The notes beneath the pieces are model-generated. The model searched no databases and had not been told where the DNA came from. It was given only the letters and a program-made list of their open reading frames with translations. From Nicotiana tabacum (Eukaryota > Streptophyta > Magnoliopsida > Solanales > Solanaceae), in assembly GCF_000715075.1 (NCBI RefSeq), contig NC_134096.1:69941026-70005025 (forward strand): DNA of 64,000 bases, written 5' to 3'. The translations under genes were made by a program, and so were the position numbers. This document shows positions 35,518-47,271 of this stretch, piece by piece; within the stretch, counting starts at the first letter, position 1; every line of letters starts with the position of its first letter.

Positions 35518-36636
35518 TAAAAGCTCCTAACAAGGAAAATATTTTTGGATTTTTAAATTCTTCTTCTTTTTTTCGATTGAAAATTTTCGAAATAAAGACT
35601 TCCAAACAAGAAAAAAAATATTTTTGGATTTTCATTTGTTTTTTGGGAATTTTTGAAAGAAAGAAAATATTTTTTTAGATTTTCATTTATTTTTTGTAAC
35701 TTTTGGGAGCAAGATTTATAAAAAAGGTAGAAAATATTTTTGGATTTTGATTTGATTTGTTTTCTTTTTTCAAATGAAAGACTTCTAAAATAAAGAAAAA
35801 TATTTTTGGGTTTGAAATCTTTTTTTTAATATTTGGGATTTTCTAAGAAAAGACTTCTAAAGAAGGAATTAAAAGAAAATATTTTTGGATTTTTTTAAAA
35901 ATTGGGGCCGGAACCGATGAGATTTGCCTACGTATCTCATATCCGGTGAGGATCAGGCTCGCGTAGTTCCGTCAGAAAAGCATGACTTTTGTTTTTGAAA
36001 ATATTTGGCGTATTTTGAAATGACTCCTTTTTTTTGTTTTTTCAAACTTTTGGCAGAGTTTTGGGATTTTCAAATACCTAGATTTTTATAAACCGGGTAA
36101 GTTTCTCTCTCCTTACTCTTGGTTTTTCTTGATTTTATTTCCCTATTCTAGAAGCCGGTCAACATGCAAGCCGAAACAAATAAATGCACAAGTAGCACGT
36201 TAAATGCATCAGGATGGTTTTTTAAATTGGGTACACCTGTCCTAGACGGACTCAACCCCTGTGTTGAGTCCCCAAAGTCAAATGCACGTGATGCAAACAA
36301 ACGTTCCTACGGGGGGATGGGAGGGGGCAGTGTACCGGGAATACAGAAGCTTCACCGGCTTTGCAACTTGTCTGATCCTCGTTCTAAAATTAGGGATATG
36401 ACTCTAACATAAAAGAAGACACGCGAAGCGCATGCTTCCCAGAAGATTTAAAAGACTCGGAAAGAAGAAGGGTATCATAACAGTTTATATACAGTTCACA
36501 CAGTTTAGCACATTAGTCTCAAACACGTAAAAATCAGATAATAAACAAAATTCAAGTATAACAGTTATTCTGAGCTCAAATTTTGAACCCCGAACCAGAT
36601 ATTCTGGGTTCTTATCCCCAGCAGAGTCGCCACAGC
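35518..36636 (-). mobile_element. Leader of an Ogre/Tat-like element with primer-binding site
   Basis: On minus, downstream of the LTR at 36637, the sequence TGGCGACTCTGCTGGGGATA (36632-36613) resembles the TGGCGCC..-type primer sites of the Athila/Tat group; the tRNA was not identified. Further downstream (35960-35895) is a block with cctcaccggat and tcatcggttccggcccc. Then from 35895 to 35530 come imperfect repeats of aaatccaaaaatatttt every 50-70 bp. The gag and pol that should follow are absent; at 35517 unrelated LTR sequence adjoins. Confidence 0.6.
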
Positions 36637-38702
36637 TGTCACACCTCCTTTTTTCCAACGGGTAGGGAGTTTTTCCAATTAAAGTGACATTATTCGAAAT
36701 GGGATTATTTATTTAATTAGAGTCGCCACTTGGAATATTTGTTATGGTGTCCCAAGTCACCGATTTATTTTAAAGTCCCAACTCGAGAAAATTGACTCTT
36801 ATTTATAGTCTGCGAACACAGAGGACCGAGTAAGGAATTCTGTTAACCCGGGAGAAGGTGTTAGGCATTTTCGGACTCCATGGTTTTAGCACGGTCGCTC
36901 CAATCATACCTGGCTTAATTGTTAATTACGTGTTTAAGAACCTGTGCGCGTTTTGTCTTTTACCGCTTTTAAATTATGGTGTTATGGATTTATCTTTGAA
37001 ACAGATCACGTGTGCGTGAATTCATTTTATTTGGGGCGCTAAAATCATGTCACGCGTACGTGTACACGATTAATCACGCTTTATTATTCTTAAGGATTGT
37101 TTGGCCAAAGTCGCGCGAACGCGTACCTTGATTTATTTTGGGAATCATAATTATGTCACGTGAACATGTACACAATCACGATAGTAAATTAAAAGCTCAC
37201 CTAAGTATTCTACAAATGTTTTATGAGTTGATTATTTTCCTAAGATTTTAGATTATTGGGAAAGTCCAAGAATTATGGAATTATTGATGGAAAATATAGT
37301 AAATTTGTTATGGAAAGGCGGACTAACTTATTCAATTACTTAAGAAAAAGGGCTAGAATTGTTATACTTGGTCGGAAGAAGTTCAGCTTATTGAGGCCCA
37401 AATTCTTCTCTTTCATTATAGTCCAAATTAAACTATCATATGTCAACCAATCCCAACTAATTGCCAAATCTTCATGGCCCAAGACACATTTACAAACAAA
37501 TCATATGGCCTAATATATAAACTCTAAAATTTAATCAGCAAAACAATAAAAACTTCTGGCAAATCCAGATATGAACCAATAAAAATTCTTCAATAAATAC
37601 CACAAGCAAACACATAAACAGAGATTCATGAACAAACATAATGAAAAGATCGACCAAAATAATATAAATCGAAAGAGGCAAGAACGGACCTCTATCACCC
37701 GCAATTTTCATTTAAAATGGGAGCTCTCAAATCCAAGTACAATGAAGAGATTCGACTTAATACTTCTGAGAGAGATCTGAACCAAGATCGGAGGCTTCTA
37801 AAGGCGACATCGCCGGAATCTCGAACCGGCGAACTCGAACATCACCTCACTTTAACGATGGTTTTGGAACTGATTTTGAAGTTGTTTTCGAGCTATTTCG
37901 CAGCTGGTTTTGCTGCTCCTTTTTGGCTGGATTTTTCGAAAGAAAGAGGAAGAAAGAATGACACGAGTAGAAATTCCCTTAGCATAGAAGAAGAAAACAA
38001 AATTCTCTCAATTCCCTCCTCTCTTTTTTTTCTCCTTTTCCTCACATTTTCTCTTCTATTTAAAGGAACAAATTCGGAATATTTTCACATTTTGTTTAAT
38101 TATTTAATTATTTTATTGTTTATTTAATTAAAACATTCCCACTTCCCATTTTTCTTCTTTTAAAAAAAAATAAATTTTCCACTTTCCTTTACTTTTATTT
38201 TTTAATTTTCCACTTTTTTATTTTTATTATATTTAAATTCCCACTTTTTTTACTTTTCTTTTTTTTTATTTTCCACTTATTTTACTTTTCTTTTTTTGAA
38301 TTTTCACTTTCTTTTACTTTTTTTGTTTTAAAATTTTCACCTACCTTTACTTTTATTTTTTAATTCCAACTTTGTTTTACTTTTTTATTAAACAATTTCC
38401 ACCTACTTTTACTTTTACTTTTTAACTCCATACTTCTACTTTTCCTATTTGTTTATTCCCATCCAAAAATTTAAAAAAATATTTATTGTTTTTCTATTTT
38501 TAAATTTATTTTATTTTAAAATAAAGATAAAAATAAAAAAAAAATATTAATAGTAATAATTGACCTTTTAAATTATTTTTAAATTTTACTCTATATAAGA
38601 AAAAAGTGTAACAAAGCTAAAAAAATATATATTAAATTTCTAAAAATATTTACATAGTAGAAGGTGATAAAAATTTAAATATAGTCAAAAATTAGGTGCT
38701 CA
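36637..38702 (-). mobile_element. 5' LTR of an Ogre/Tat-like element
   Basis: It starts tgtcacacctcc next to the primer site and ends ggtgctca at 38702, with caatt following; 2066 bp. The part transcribed first (38640-38130 on minus) is a purine-rich run whose plus strand is an irregular tandem of cttttacttttatttttta / attttccac words of about 30 bp. No second LTR of the same sequence is in the window. The 136-codon frame at 37717-38127 has no family resemblance. Confidence 0.6.
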
Positions 38703-39661
38703 CAATTGTTAGTCAATAATATTGAATTATCATCAAATATTTCGACTAGATTACATGTTTCTGAGGTGTAATTCGAGAATTTGGGCCTAGGGATTTGAAA
38801 ATAAGATTTGATGATTTGAAGGTCAAATTGATGTTGGAATTTGGTAAATTTGGTATGGTTGAACTCGTATCGGAATGGGTGTTCGGATTTCATAAAAATT
38901 ATGTCGGGTTCCGAGAGGCAAGCCCCGCGTTGACTTTTGATTGACTTTGTTTATGTGAATTTTTAGGTCCACGTTATATTATCCGAAATTATTTCCAATG
39001 AATTTTAATGAAGTTATACAATTAATTTGGATAGATTTGAATTGTCCGGAGGTCAATTCAAGCAAGAAGTTTATTTTGGGATATCAGCCTAACTTCAAAA
39101 AAGTAAGTATCTTGCCTAATCTTGAGCGGGGGAATTACCCCTTAGGCATTGAGTTGTATGTGCCATTTGTAATGTGAAAGCTGTGTACGTGAGGTGACGA
39201 GTACGTACTTGATTTATATATGCAAATTATGTCGGTTAAAATTCATAAACACCCTTAAGTATTAAATTGGAAATTGTTGGTACTTATTAAATCCTTTATT
39301 GTCATGCCTCATTCCTTGTTGTCTAGTTTATAATTTATATGATAATTTGGTGTGATTACCACTTGGATTTTTATGTGAATTCCGTGTGTTCATTGATTTG
39401 ATATTTCTTGTAAATAATCACATTATGGATTTTTCATCTGACAAACAATTAAGTAAATAAGTATAAATTGAGGCGTTAATATATTTATCAAAATTTGGAT
39501 TTAAGAAGAGGTTGTTCTTGCTGAGTTATTCTTTCGTCCTTAATCTTTCATATTTACTTTGGGACTACGAGGCATTTATTCGGGAGATCCCCAAGTACTG
39601 CATATTTACTTTGGGACTACGAGGCGGTACCTCGGGACATCCCCATGTACCGCATATTTAC
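38703..39661 (+). mobile_element. Chromovirus-type LTR, middle part, interrupted
   Basis: This sequence is close to the reverse complement of the chromovirus LTR near 18650-18870, so it is the same family in plus orientation. Its first part is missing to the left, where the Ogre/Tat-like LTR abuts. It contains a donor-like aaaGTAAGT (39103-39108), a gaggtgacgagtacg block (39190-39210) and the beginning of a 52-bp hairpin array (units at 39549, 39601 and 39653). The third unit is cut after nine bases by the element starting at 39662. It resumes at 47272. Confidence 0.75.
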
Positions 39662-42600
39662 TGTAACGATCCGACCGGTTGTTTTGAGATTTAGCACGTT
39701 TTACGATGGTTTGAGGCCTTGAGTAACTTCACTTCAGGTATTATGACTTGTACGTGTGGTCGAAATCGAATTTCAGGAGGTTAGGAGTTGGTTTGGGAAG
39801 AAAATTCTAAATTCAGAAGCTTTAAGTTGGAAGAATTGACTAAGGTTTGGATTTTTAGTAAACGACCTCAAAATCGGGGTTTGAAGGTTCTAATAGGTCC
39901 GTATGATGATTTCGGATTTGGGCGTATGTTCGGGTCGAGTATCGGGTGGCCTGGGAGTATTTCGGCACCTCTTACGGAAGGTTGGCTTTTTTAAAGTTTA
40001 AGAATTTCCTAAGTTTGGGTTGAAGTGGATTTTGATGTTATCGATGTCCGTTTGGGATTTTGAGCCTGGGAATAGCTCTGCATGGTGATTCTGGTCTTAG
40101 GGGCGCATCCGGATGTGGATTTGGAAGTATGTAGGTCATTTCGGGGTCATTTCGCGAAAGTTGGAAAATTGAATATTTTGGGGAAGTTTGACCGAGAGTG
40201 GACATTTTGATATCGGGGTCGGATTCCAATTTCGGAAGTGGGAGTGGGTCCGTAATGTCAATTATGACTTGTGTGTAAATTTCGATGTCAATCGGATTTG
40301 ATTTGATAGGTTTCGTCGTCGAATGTAGAAGTTTGAAGTTCTATAGTTCATGAAGCTTGAATTAGGGTGCTATTCGTAGTTTTGATGTTGTTTTATGTGA
40401 TTTGAGGTCTCGAGCAGGTTCGTGTTATGTATTGGGACTGGTTGGTACAATTGGACGGGGTCCTGGGGGCCTTGGTTGTGATTCGGGGTGGTTCCGGACC
40501 AAGTTTGGGTGTTTTGATGCTGCTGGTTCTGGTATTGTTATTCGTGTTTGCAAAGAGCCTCTCGCATTTGCGAAAAGCCTCTCGCATTCGCGAAGAAGGA
40601 TTTTGCTGCTGGGACTTTGTTCTTCGCGTTCGCGAAGTAGGAATTTCTGATGTCCGTCATCTGACTTTGGAAGCTTATATCTCACAATCTGTAACGAATC
40701 TGGATAGATCCAAAAATTAAAGTTTTATCTCTTGTTGTCTAGTTTTAATAAAGATAAAACATTTGTCATTTGGAGTTGTGTACAAAAAGATATGGTGGAT
40801 ACACTACAGGCTGTCCGAGAAGAGTTTGGAAATCTCTATTGCACAAAGCTGATTGTGGAAGCTTATATCTCGAAATCTATAAGGAATGGGGATATGATCA
40901 ACATATGAAAGTTATAGCCCTTGATGTCTAGTTTCCAGAAGGTCAAACCATTTATGATTTGGACGTTTGTATAAAAAGTTATGACCCTTATACTAGAGGC
41001 TGCCTGAGAAGAGTTTGAAAATGGCTTTTGAGAATTTTGTTCATCGCGAACGCGATGGGAGGCTCGCGAACGCGAAGAAGAAGTCGGGGCAGTGTTATAA
41101 GTCCTCTATTTCGGACCTTTGAGCCATTATTTTGTAATATTTAGTTGGGAACCTCAGGATTTAACGATTTTGGAGAGGAATTTCACCATAAAACTTGGGG
41201 TAAGCATTCTTGACTCATTTGTGATTATATTTCATGGATTAATCTTCATTTTCGGCGTTAGATTGTGGATTTTGTAAGACGAAATCGGAAGAAATTTCTT
41301 AATTTCACAAAACAAATTTTCGAGTTTTGAATACCGATTCGGAGTAGGATTTGAATGAAATTAGTATGGTTGAACTCGTAATTGAATGGGTTGTCGAATT
41401 TTGTGAGTTTTGTCGGGTTCCGAGACATGGGGCCCACTACCAACTTTTCGAGCGGAGTTGGGAATTCTTAAAAATTGTTAAATTTTAAGCATTGGAGTAT
41501 ACATTTTGATTGGTTTGCACATTGTTTGCATAGTTTTGGATCGACAAGCATCGGTTTGAGGTGTTAGAGTGTCGTTGGAGCCGGCTATGGAACTTCGGAG
41601 CGAGGTAAGTCTCTTGTCTAACCTTGTAAGAGGGAATTTACTCCATAGGTGATTTAATTAATAATTATTGCTAATTTTGGGGGCTACGTACGCACGAGGT
41701 GACGAGAGTATGTGCGTAGCTACTAATTAAGCTATGTCCGGGTAGTTTAGGACCCAAATCATGAAGTTTTTGTAATAATTGCATCCTTTATTTTATTAAA
41801 GTACTCAAATTATATTGGAAAATGTTAGAGGAAATAGTAAAAGACCGAAATTTCACATACTTGAATTTTTGTGCAAATTACTTGACTGTTAATAGAAATT
41901 GTACATCCTTATGTGTTAGCCTTATAATAACTTCTCATTCCGGAGGTTCATAAGAAAATGTCCTTCTTTCTTGTGGAGCGATCTGAACGCCTAGGCAGTA
42001 TATATGCATCTATGGATCGTGTCGCACGTCCCTCAGTAGTGTACACGACACTGTGGATCTGGCCGTACGACCTCGGCAGAAATCGTGCTTAATAATAATA
42101 ATTACACGATACCTTGACATCCTATTGCAGCTTGTGAAGATAAATGATTAATTGGAAAGTATTAAATTTGAAAGAATTATTTATTTCCGTTTGTTAAGAA
42201 AACTATTGTTATTCGGATAAACCATGTCTATTTAAATATTTTTATTTTAATATTATTGACCCATAGTGAGCGTCAAAGTCGACCTCTCGTCACTACTTCT
42301 TCGAGATTAGACTTGATACTTACTGGGTGCACGTTGTTTACGTACTCATGTTACGCTTGCTGCACATTTTTGTGCAGGTACATGTATGTTTAGTGATCTT
42401 TTGGGCGTAGAGGCGCAGCTATTGCGGGGACTTATGGTGAGCTGCATTCCATGTTACGAATTCGCAACATACAAAGTTTCCATCAGTGTTATTTATATAC
42501 TCCTGTCTAATTTGTATTCCAGACAGATGTTGCATTTATTATATTTCCTAGTTGATGCTCATGCACTTGCGACACCGGGTTTTGGGGGGTTCTTTCACGT

Positions 42601-42789
42601 TAATTATTATCGTGGTTTGTGCAGCTACTTTCAATTTCTCCGTAAATTCTATTTTACACCATCTAATTAAGGAATAATTTTGATTACAAAAATACTAAAA
42701 TGGGTAATTAAATTGATAAATCAACGTTAGCTTGCTTGACAACGGTGTTTGGTGCCATCATGACCCATGGTGGATTTTGGGTCGTGACA
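39662..42789 (+). mobile_element. 5' LTR of the non-coding element
   Basis: It begins tgtaacgatccgacc and ends gggtcgtgaca. Inside are GC words (ctcgcattcgcgaag and tcgcgttcgcgaag, 40555-40640; tcgcgaacgcgaag, 41045-41075), a donor-like gcgagGTAAGT (41605-41610), a cacgaggtgacgaga block (41691-41710), a short inverted repeat region (GTGTCG..CGACAC, about 42019-42052), the conserved box (42283-42350) and an acceptor-like atttttgtgcag ending at 42377. Confidence 0.8.
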
Positions 42790-45700
42790 ACATGGTATCA
42801 GAGCACTAGGTTCACGTAGGTTTTACGAGTCATGAGCAAGTCTAATAGAGTCCTGCGGATCGATATGGAGACGTCTGTACTTATCTTCGAGAGGCTACAG
42901 GGCTGTTAGGAGCACTTCCCTTCTTGATTCATTTATAGTGCGGTTTGATTCCATTAAGACCTGTGCCTTTATTTCCTTCATACGCATTCTTACACGATGT
43001 TGAGCGCTCGTGTCTATTGGGCATCGAGGAGTTTCAGTAGTACTACAGACGTGGAGCAGGATGTTTCTCCCTGTGCATTCAAACAAGTTATTATCATCTC
43101 TTGCAAAAGGAGGTTCTTTCATTTCAGCTCAGTATCGTTAATTCCTACGGTTTTGAGGCTATGCACGGTGTTGGTGTAATGATAGGGTGCCTACCTACGT
43201 GTCAAGCTAGTGAATTACTCGAAAGGAGGATTTCTCAGTGCATGATTTAAAGGTTCAGTATTTAATTCCAGCAAAGGAAAGGCAATTGGACTATGAATGT
43301 CCAGGTTTGGGTTGATGAAGTAACGAGACTTGGTATTTTCGAGCGTGTGGAATTTTGATTGTGATGCGGTGTCGTCGTCCTGGTTTGAACGCATTTTCGA
43401 TTTGTCGGTGCTATGGTCTTTTTGATTTTTGCCTTCAGGGAGGGGTGTTGTGAAATGGTGCCCGAGCTGCGGTGTGCAGCGGTTCAGGGATGAATTGGTA
43501 TTTCTAATATGATAGCTCGAGAAAAATGATTTTTTAGGAGGCTTAAAGTTGGTGGCAATTTATTAGCTCAGGTTCACATAGATAGATTTTTATTTGATAC
43601 AACACTGGGTAACGAAGAATGAGTAAGGACATGGGGAGGTGTCTTGCGGTGGTTAATTTACTAGTAGGACAAGTATGAGAAGTGGAAGTCGGAAGGTGCT
43701 TAAAGGAGATGGTTTGACCAAAGTGGGAGAGGCAGAGTAGCATGTGGATTCTGTGGTAATCATAGACACGTGCCTTCAGAAAGTGTAGAACGGTTTGGGA
43801 ATCTTGATGAAAGGTGATTCGGTATACATATTTTTCTTGTAATGATGGTTACCGTACGGAGAAAGAGTGAATATGGCAGAAAGGAGTTTGCTGGGGATGA
43901 TGAGGGGTGTGAAGATTTGACTATCGTTACAGATGCGGTATGACATGAGTTCGGATGATATTGTTGAACTCTCAATTGATGTTAATGAGGAAGTAACGGA
44001 CCTATACAATGTCGTAGAAAGAGGTCGGATATGAGATCGTGGATGATGATTCAGAATGTTCATGACGAGATTTAACAAAACACTTAGAGAAATTTGGCGG
44101 GATAACGGTGCGAGATCATGGTAATCGAGAAAAAGGAATCATTGTGGGATCAACATTTTGTGATTATAGCTTAAAGCTAAGTGGGGGAGCCCCACCGTCC
44201 ATGATTGGATCGAGTGGTTGTCAGCTTGTGCAGCTTCTGGTTATCGGTGCATTGGTGGATTATTTATGACTAATAAAAGGAAACATCAAGGGTAATTCGA
44301 GTAGAGAAATTGATAAATGTGTGCTATATTTTGCCTTATCGATTGAGGTGCTGGATTTGGGAAGACTCCGAGTTTATGCTAATTGCGGATGTAATGTATA
44401 AGGAAACGAATTTAGCTGGTTGTTTCTTGGAGAGCGTGTTGATCTGCTAGCAGAGTGTTGAAGTTGGTTACATTCGAGACCAGTTCAGAGTGGGTGACTC
44501 TTCACAACGGATCAGTGAGTTCAAGAATTTAAGTCTGGTACTTAAGGATTTCGGGTCCATTGCATGGTTAAAGATCGAGTTCTGTAGTGGTTTGCGAATG
44601 GGACTTGAAGTGTTCTATGTTATTACCAGGTAAGCGGTGCAGTATTGGGGAAAAGGAAGAAACCGTTCCAAAATTGTAGGAAGTCTTGTGTCATGGGTAT
44701 ACTAGTTGGAGACGCCATTGTGCGCATGATGAAGGTATAAAGTGATTTATGGGTATTGAGACGATGTAGCCTCGTGATTCGGGTCACTCGGGATGAGTTG
44801 AGGGCGGATTTAGTTCATTGTGCTTTGATTGGAGATGCTATTATTTTCAAGGCAAGTCAAGAGTAAATTTAGAGGAATTGGGTCGGTTAGTAATGGTTGA
44901 ATCTGCCTGATTATGGCAGTGATTATCTCCTTCAGTGTGAAGCCATACAGGTGGTTTGTGGTTGTATGTGTGGGTTTGAGCGTCACCACAAGCTGTTTGA
45001 TTTGGGAGAGTATTTGATTCAAATGGCTTTGAGGTGTAATGGATCTCCGGAAGAGTTGCAATGGTTTAGACCACAGTTTGAGGTTTGTATTTTCTACGGG
45101 TTGGGGGTCTAGTTGCATGTTGCATTGATCCTTCTGAAATGAGATGAACGAAGGGTTTTCTAGCAAACGAATTGTTCATTCTACTAGTAGTTCAGGAGTT
45201 ATAATAAATTCTGGTATTTTCGCATAGCGGCATTTTAAGTGCAATGAGCGACATGGGAAATTGAGTTAAGGATCAAGGTCGCAATCCGGTGTTATCAAAA
45301 ATGTCACAGGCTCAGATGAGTAGGGAAGAATTCAGATGTTTAGAGTAACCAGGCGTTATCTTAGTGTCGCCTGTGAATGTTGTTCGGTGGAAGAGGCATT
45401 GTGTATTGGTTTGCGGATTGTGAATTACCTTACAAATTAGCACGGTCGGTGGTATGGGAATGCAGTCGTTGCCACCTGGTGCGGAACGGTTGTGAGAGCA
45501 TAACCCACTGGGAGATTTGTATTGGAGTGGCATGGTAGTCGCTAACGTGTGAGTTTATGCCAGAGAGGCATTCTACTCATTGGGCTGTGGATTGTATGAT
45601 GTTTGTTCCAGATTTAACGGTTGTTATTGTGTGTCATGGAAAAAGGTTATTGTGGATCTTTGGAATGATATTGGCCCAGTATGATATGATCAGAATCGGT

Positions 45701-46764
45701 ATGAGGTTCCGTGGAGCTTGTAGTGTAATGTGACCAGAATGGCTCTCGAGATGCAGGTCATTATCGCGCTTTAGTTGTGCTTGAGTTTCATAGCGGGTGG
45801 CGCTATCCATCTCCCCGGTATTTGCATTATATATTTGGCGTGCTTGTGGTTGATATTCGGGTATATACTATTTGGATTGGGTTGCGCGCCGCAATAGTGT
45901 CATGTTGGATCGGGTTCATGCCGCAACAGTGAGATGTTGAGTACGATTCCATATATTGGTTTCTGTGTATTTTGTTTCTCATTCACTAAGGAGAGTTCAT
46001 AGCATCTGTTCGACCGTGTTATTCGTTACTCGGGCTGGGTAATTCCCGGTCAGAGATCGTTCTTCCTTATAAGTCATATTCGAGTTTGTAGCTTATTGGC
46101 GCGTTGTGGGCGTCATATGAGACTTTTGGCAATGTCTGAGGTGGCTTGTTGCCAGAGCAGTTTGTATTGGGTGAGACGAGACTATTGGGCATGGAATCAA
46201 TGCAATCAGACTTATGTAAAATATATTAAAAAGCAAATATCATCATTTAGTTCAGAATGGTGTAATGGTTCTTGTCCGGGGGAGAGACTCAATGATTTGT
46301 TGATTTGACAGGTGGTTATGAGTTTCTACACGACTCTTTTGTCGTGGAAGTAATGTGAGAATTGGAACAAGACTTATATACGTCATGAGATGTATTACGG
46401 GCAATGGACTTGTGAAATTTCAGTTATTGTGGTCGGAGGATGTCATTATGGGCAACTGACTTATGTGGGTGCATGGTGCGATTTTAGCACAAGTACACAA
46501 TCATGTTTCAGCACATTGTGGGGTGATTAATACAGTGTTGGTATGTTAGGATCATGTATTGTAAAGAAATTCGGAGGTTGGAATTTGGTTCTAAGGCTTA
46601 TTGATTGAATAAAAGGGAAGACTTACAGTCCGGCTCGAGCCAAGGTGACAAACTGGGATTGTGATGGCACGAGTAGGTGCACAAGATGTTCAACAGTAAT
46701 TTTGGACAACTCTGGTGCAATTCTTGACACGTTCGAGGACGAACGTATGTTTAAGTGGGGGGAA
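42790..46764 (+). other. Interior of the non-coding element
   Basis: Nearly 4 kb with base composition closer to coding DNA than the LTRs but with every frame closed by frequent stops; the longest frames are about 120 codons and on the wrong strand. I looked for zinc knuckle, FIDD/YVDD, DD35E and chromodomain motifs and saw none. It may be ancient decayed pol or unrelated captured sequence. Confidence 0.5.
46729..46764 (+). promoter_or_regulatory. Hairpin and polypurine tract before the 3' LTR
   Basis: ACGTTCG arm (46729-46735), agga loop, CGAACGT arm (46740-46746), then the purine run at 46753-46764 directly before the LTR start at 46765. The same arms precede the tract of the element at 4011-13564. 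Confidence 0.8.
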
Positions 46765-47271
46765 TGTAACGACCCGACTGGTCGTTTTGAGATTTAGCGT
46801 GGCGTTAGGCGGTTTGAGGCCTTGAGTAACTTCACTTCAGGTATTATGACTTGTACGTGTGGTCGGAATCGAATTTCGGGAGGTTTGGAGTTGATTTGAG
46901 AAGAAAATTCTAAATTCAGAAGCTTTAAGTTGGAAGAATTGACTAAGATTTGGATTTTTAGTAAACGACCTCAGAATCGGGATTTGAAGGTTCCAATAGG
47001 TCCGTATGATGATTTCGGACTTGGGCGTATGTGCGGGTCTCGGGTGGCCCGAGAGTATTTTGGCGCCTATTACTGAAGGTTGGCATTTTTAAAGTTTAAG
47101 AATTTTCTAAGTTTAGGTTGAAGTGGATTTTGATGGTATCGATGTCTGTTTGGGATTCGGAGCCTGGGAATAGCTCTGCATGGTGATTCTGGTCTTAGGG
47201 CCACGTCCGGATGTGGATTTGGAAGTCTGTAGGTCATTTCGGGGTCATTTGGCGAAAGTTGGAAAATTGAA
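46765..47271 (+). mobile_element. Truncated 3' LTR of the non-coding element
   Basis: It is homologous to 39662-40173 up to ggaaaattgaa, then changes at about 47272 to the tail of a 52-bp hairpin unit of the surrounding LTR. About 2.6 kb of LTR is missing and no target duplication can be recognised, so a deletion removed the LTR end together with a little of the target. Confidence 0.72.

Larger units (their letters stand above)
39662..47271 (+). mobile_element. Non-coding retrotransposon derivative (LARD-like)
   Basis: Order: 5' LTR (39662-42789, 3128 bp), primer-binding site TGGTATCAGAGC (42793-42804, perfect), a 3.97-kb interior, hairpin (46729-46746), polypurine tract aagtggggggaa (46753-46764) and a 3' LTR cut to about 507 bp. 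The interior has no gag, reverse transcriptase or integrase motif in any frame. An intact set of reverse-transcription signals with no coding content fits a large retrotransposon derivative relying on proteins from elsewhere. The TGTAACGACC LTR start and hairpin relate it to the gag-only element at 4011-13564. Confidence 0.75.

Noticed and set aside
36164..36412. 82-residue frame near the Ogre/Tat-like leader
   Set aside because: Opposite strand to the element's leader, no family match, no promoter or splice context.
37717..38127. 136-residue frame in the Ogre/Tat-like LTR
   Set aside because: No recognisable domain, runs into the pyrimidine-rich repeat, and lies within LTR sequence on the opposite strand to the element.
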